DNA of 36,592 bases, from contig QVQF01000091.1 of NCBI GenBank assembly GCA_003584895.1, positions 1 to 36,592 of the forward strand, read 5' to 3'. The notes beneath the pieces were generated by a model that worked only from the letters and a program-made list of their open reading frames with translations, did no database searches and was not told the DNA's origin. The translations under genes and the position numbers were made by a program. Numbering within the stretch: the first letter of the stretch is position 1; the number at the start of each line of letters is the position of its first letter. The DNA is from Methylococcales bacterium. GTDB taxonomy: Bacteria; Pseudomonadota; Gammaproteobacteria; Methylococcales; Methylomonadaceae. Shown piece by piece: positions 34,063-36,592 of the stretch.

Positions 34063-36592
34063 TTACAGGTTTTTTAAGCTATCTAGCAGGGCACGACTTT
34101 CTTGCAGTCGACTTAGTTTTCCTGCCATGTGTACTTGTTGGGTAAAGCTTTGTTTGCTATGCAGTGCTTCAAAATGATTAACCAAGCGAGTATTGCTTAT
34201 AGGTTTTTGAATGCTGGCATTGGGACTCGGTGTATTAGGTAATACAGGGATATCTCCTTGCTGATTATCTAATTGGGGTTTTGTTTGGGTATTATCCTCT
34301 TTACTAATGCCAACTTTAAAAGTAGCACTCACTTCTTTGCCATAACTATCTTTAGCCGTCACTGTTACCGTTTCTGGCGTAACACCTTTAGGCGGGACAC
34401 CAGAGAACTTTAAGGTTTTTGGATCAAAGTTTAACCAAGCGGGCAAAGCTTTACCTGAGCTGGTTGTAGCTTCAAAAACCAATTGTTCATTAGGATTACT
34501 ATGCACAAATATTGAAGCGGGGATTTGAAAGGAATAATTTTGGTTCTCCGTGACCAACTGGTTACGAACAGATCCTACTAGCGATAGTTCGAAATTTAAG
34601 GCGTTATCTTGTGATTTAGCTTGTTGTGATGGAGAGGAAAAATCATTGCTGCTAGTAGTAGCTTCATTTTTAGCACCAGAAACAGGGTTCATTACAGTTA
34701 CAGTGCTAGGAGTACTGGGAGGCGAGTATGTAAACGGCGAAGGAGTCGGGTTAGCTAACTGAATACTTGAACCTGGTGAGCTAAAAGTACCGTTGATAGT
34801 AATAGTTAATACTGTGGTGCTATGGTTGCCATCGCTATCAGTGATAGTGTAAGTAAAAGTTTCGGTTAGTGTTTGTCCAAAAGGTAGTGCCGATACCGCA
34901 GCATTGCTGTTATTTAGTGTGTAAGTATAGTTTCCATCAGCGTTGAGGATCAGGTTGCCGTAAGTTGAGGCAAAAGCAGAGCCTACTGTGTAAGGAACGC
35001 CGTTAAAGCTGACAGCAGATACGGGCGTTGCTGTCGTGTCAGCACCAATACGATCGTTAGTGACTACATTGCCGGAGACGATTACGGCAGTGTTGCTTTC
35101 AGTAACACTGGCTGTATCAGGGTTAGCGGTAGGCACATCATTAATGATGTCGACGACTAAACTACCATTGCTGCTAGTATCCGCCGCGTTAGTAATGACT
35201 AAAGCGATAGTATCAGTGCTGTCAGTTCCCCCTGTTTGAATGAGGTTATGAGGTAAGCTGTAACTGTAATTTAAAGTGCCAGTGGTCGTTACACCGCCGA
35301 CACTCGTCGTGGTTGTAAAGCCGGTCAGCGTCAGAATGCCACTGCTAGTCGTTATCGCCACCGGTGTAGTGGTTAAGTGATTCAAGGCTTCGACGTTAAA
35401 AGATTGCCCAGCCACCGAGACGCTCGTTAAGCCATCCAGTGCACTGAGGGTAATAGCGCCTGTGGTTGTTTGGCTATTATCTGAAGGTGTAACCAGTCCC
35501 TTTTCATAAACAGTGATTTGACCCGGTGCACTATCGTTAGCATCTACTGGCGTAATAGTGGGTGCGCCATCAGTATGGCCATTAATGGTGATCGTCAGCG
35601 TAGTGGTTGAGGTGCCGCCTCTGCCGTCATTAATAGTGTAGGTGTAAGTATCCTGTAGGGTTTGACTAGTCAATAGTCCGTTGACCGTAGGGTTATTGTT
35701 ATTCAGCGTATAGGTGTAACTGCCATCGGTGTTCAGCACGATGCTACCGTAGTTACCAGATACTGTGTTACCGACATTGGTATTACTCACCGGACCGCTA
35801 TTGCTTCCAGATACTATACCCTGCACCGCTAATGTATCGCCATCTTGGTCAGTGGCAGGGCTATTGCTAGCGCCGGCGCCTGAAATGACATTTCCGGTAG
35901 CTGTGTTAGGTGTTGCATCTTCGGTAATGCTAGTAGTTTGAGCAGGAGTGACCGGTAGACGGTCGATGTTGACGGTGATAGTGCCAACGGCCGTTAATAG
36001 GCCGCCGCCGCCTTGATCTTGTCCGCTACCTGCTGTGCCGCTACCCGTATTATTGTTGTTCTGGTCATTAATGGTGATAGCTAAAATCACGCTGTTATAA
36101 CTTAAATCACCAGGGGTAGTGACTGCATTGCTATAAGTAATATTCTGTAAGGCTGTATTAACTAAAGACGCAGTGGCATTACTATTAAAGGTAAGCTCTA
36201 AGGTGCCGCCGCTGTTGGTGTAACTGCCTATATTGGTTGAACTGACCAGCAAATTACTGGCAGTTAAGCTAAGACTGCCGCTGGCGCCGAATTGGTCATC
36301 GGCACTTGAAATGCCTTGACGGGTAACAGTTAGCGTCGCGCCGCTCCAATTATTGCGTTCGGTGACCAATTCTTGATCGACCAAGGTCAAGGTGGCGATG
36401 CTTTCTAGCACTACAGCAGTTCCAGACTGTATGTAAAGATTGGTGGAAGTCGCAGGTAGGTCGATAATTGTGGGAGCATCGTTGATAGCAGTAACACTGG
36501 TATTCAGCGTTACTGCATTGCTGCTGTTGCTGTAACGAGTAGTGCCACCTGATAAGCTGGTGTCATTAGATACGTCAACTGAAGTTCCTGTC
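34063..36592 (-). CDS. C-terminal part of a large VCBS/Ig-like repeat surface protein (runs off the right edge)
   Basis: The ORF track begins at GTG 36411, but the frame stays open to the window edge (about 60 more codons, including the domain-boundary phrase TSVTAINDAPTI), so the real start lies outside. The visible 840 or so residues are Thr/Ser/Asn/Gly-rich repeat domains with almost no Cys: cadherin/Ig-like units, two VCBS-like repeats, a Pro/Ser-rich linker (NPTPSPFTYSPPSTPSTVTV), one putative Ig/dystroglycan-cadherin-like domain (LPAWLNFDPKTLKFSGVPP...VTVTAKDSYG) and a charged helical tail ending LSRLQESRALLDSLKNL. Proteins of this type are secreted adhesins, often several thousand residues. 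No RTX nonapeptides or LPXTG motif are visible in this part. It is first in line of the exporter-like operon, so it is the natural substrate candidate. Confidence 0.87.
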   Translation of the reverse strand, partial: TGTSVDVSNDTSLSGGTTRYSNSSNAVTLNTSVTAINDAPTIIDLPATSTNLYIQSGTAVVLESIATLTLVDQELVTERNNWSGATLTVTRQGISSADDQFGASGSLSLTASNLLVSSTNIGSYTNSGGTLELTFNSNATASLVNTALQNITYSNAVTTPGDLSYNSVILAITINDQNNNNTGSGTAGSGQDQGGGGLLTAVGTITVNIDRLPVTPAQTTSITEDATPNTATGNVISGAGASNSPATDQDGDTLAVQGIVSGSNSGPVSNTNVGNTVSGNYGSIVLNTDGSYTYTLNNNNPTVNGLLTSQTLQDTYTYTINDGRGGTSTTTLTITINGHTDGAPTITPVDANDSAPGQITVYEKGLVTPSDNSQTTTGAITLSALDGLTSVSVAGQSFNVEALNHLTTTPVAITTSSGILTLTGFTTTTSVGGVTTTGTLNYSYSLPHNLIQTGGTDSTDTIALVITNAADTSSNGSLVVDIINDVPTANPDTASVTESNTAVIVSGNVVTNDRIGADTTATPVSAVSFNGVPYTVGSAFASTYGNLILNADGNYTYTLNNSNAAVSALPFGQTLTETFTYTITDSDGNHSTTVLTITINGTFSSPGSSIQLANPTPSPFTYSPPSTPSTVTVMNPVSGAKNEATTSSNDFSSPSQQAKSQDNALNFELSLVGSVRNQLVTENQNYSFQIPASIFVHSNPNEQLVFEATTSSGKALPAWLNFDPKTLKFSGVPPKGVTPETVTVTAKDSYGKEVSATFKVGISKEDNTQTKPQLDNQQGDIPVLPNTPSPNASIQKPISNTRLVNHFEALHSKQSFTQQVHMAGKLSRLQESRALLDSLKNL
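34789..35137 (-). repeat. VCBS-like domain repeat, copy B
   Basis: Encodes the unit PTANPDTASVTESNT...GNLILNADGNYTYTLNN...TFTYTITDSDGNHSTTVLTI. It parallels copy A at 35576-35950 (YGSIVLNTDGSYTYTLNN..., YTYTINDGRGGTSTTTLTI) with the same order of motifs but clear divergence. Confidence 0.7.
35576..35950 (-). repeat. VCBS-like domain repeat, copy A
   Basis: Encodes TTSITEDATPNTATGNV... followed by YGSIVLNTDGSYTYTLNNNN and YTYTINDGRGGTSTTTLTI, the typical VCBS pattern. Between copies A and B lies a different Ig-like unit of about 145 residues rich in TTT/STS runs. Confidence 0.7.

Noticed and set aside
28689-35239. Forward ORFs inside the M50, adaptor and repeat-protein genes
   Set aside because: Antisense readings of the operon; no ribosome-binding sites or known domains.

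Overview
The window looks like chromosomal DNA of a moderately AT-rich gammaproteobacterium. The LPS genes (lpxK, kdsB), outer-membrane lipoprotein and TolC-type genes, and the nadB/rpoE divergent pair all fit a Gram-negative gammaproteobacterium. A methanotroph of the Methylococcales is my best guess from protein flavour and the style of the dispersed repeats. No lineage-defining gene (such as pmo) is present, so this stays an inference.

Layout. (1) 1-3450: a partial nadB reads leftward from a region shared with an envelope-stress operon, rpoE - rseA/mucA-like - degP/mucD-like, which ends at a clear intrinsic terminator. (2) 3491-9231: housekeeping genes prmB-aroC, an MFS transporter, and the lipid A/KDO operon lpxK - Trm112-like - kdsB. 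A REP-type inverted-repeat element sits on each side of prmB-aroC. (3) 9289-13250: alaC, hom and thrC (aspartate-family and alanine metabolism), with several palindromic repeats between genes. (4) 13307-15505: an MsbA-type ABC exporter and a small secreted protein of unknown function. (5) 15672-20917, reverse strand: a Pat-type protein acetyltransferase and ftsK, separated by an inverted copy of the repeat found after thrC. (6) 21087-27606: trxB, the N-degron pair aat-bpt, and a very long divergent class A penicillin-binding protein with five 28-residue tandem repeats in its tail. A convergent mobA follows.

(7) 28319 to the right edge, reverse strand, is the most interesting region. A tightly packed operon encodes the C-terminal part of a large VCBS/Ig-like repeat surface protein, a TolC-like outer-membrane lipoprotein, a small periplasmic adaptor, a second adaptor with a cytoplasmic GAF-like domain, and a 12-transmembrane-scale M50 (site-2 protease type) protein carrying a C-terminal HlyD adaptor and a possible PqqD-like N-terminal domain. 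It has the parts list of a type I exporter without any ABC ATPase in view. I read it as a candidate undescribed export, processing or anchoring system for the giant repeat protein.

Across the window I see at least three families of intergenic palindromic repeats with more than one copy each. I see no tRNA, rRNA, CRISPR array, insertion sequence or prophage.
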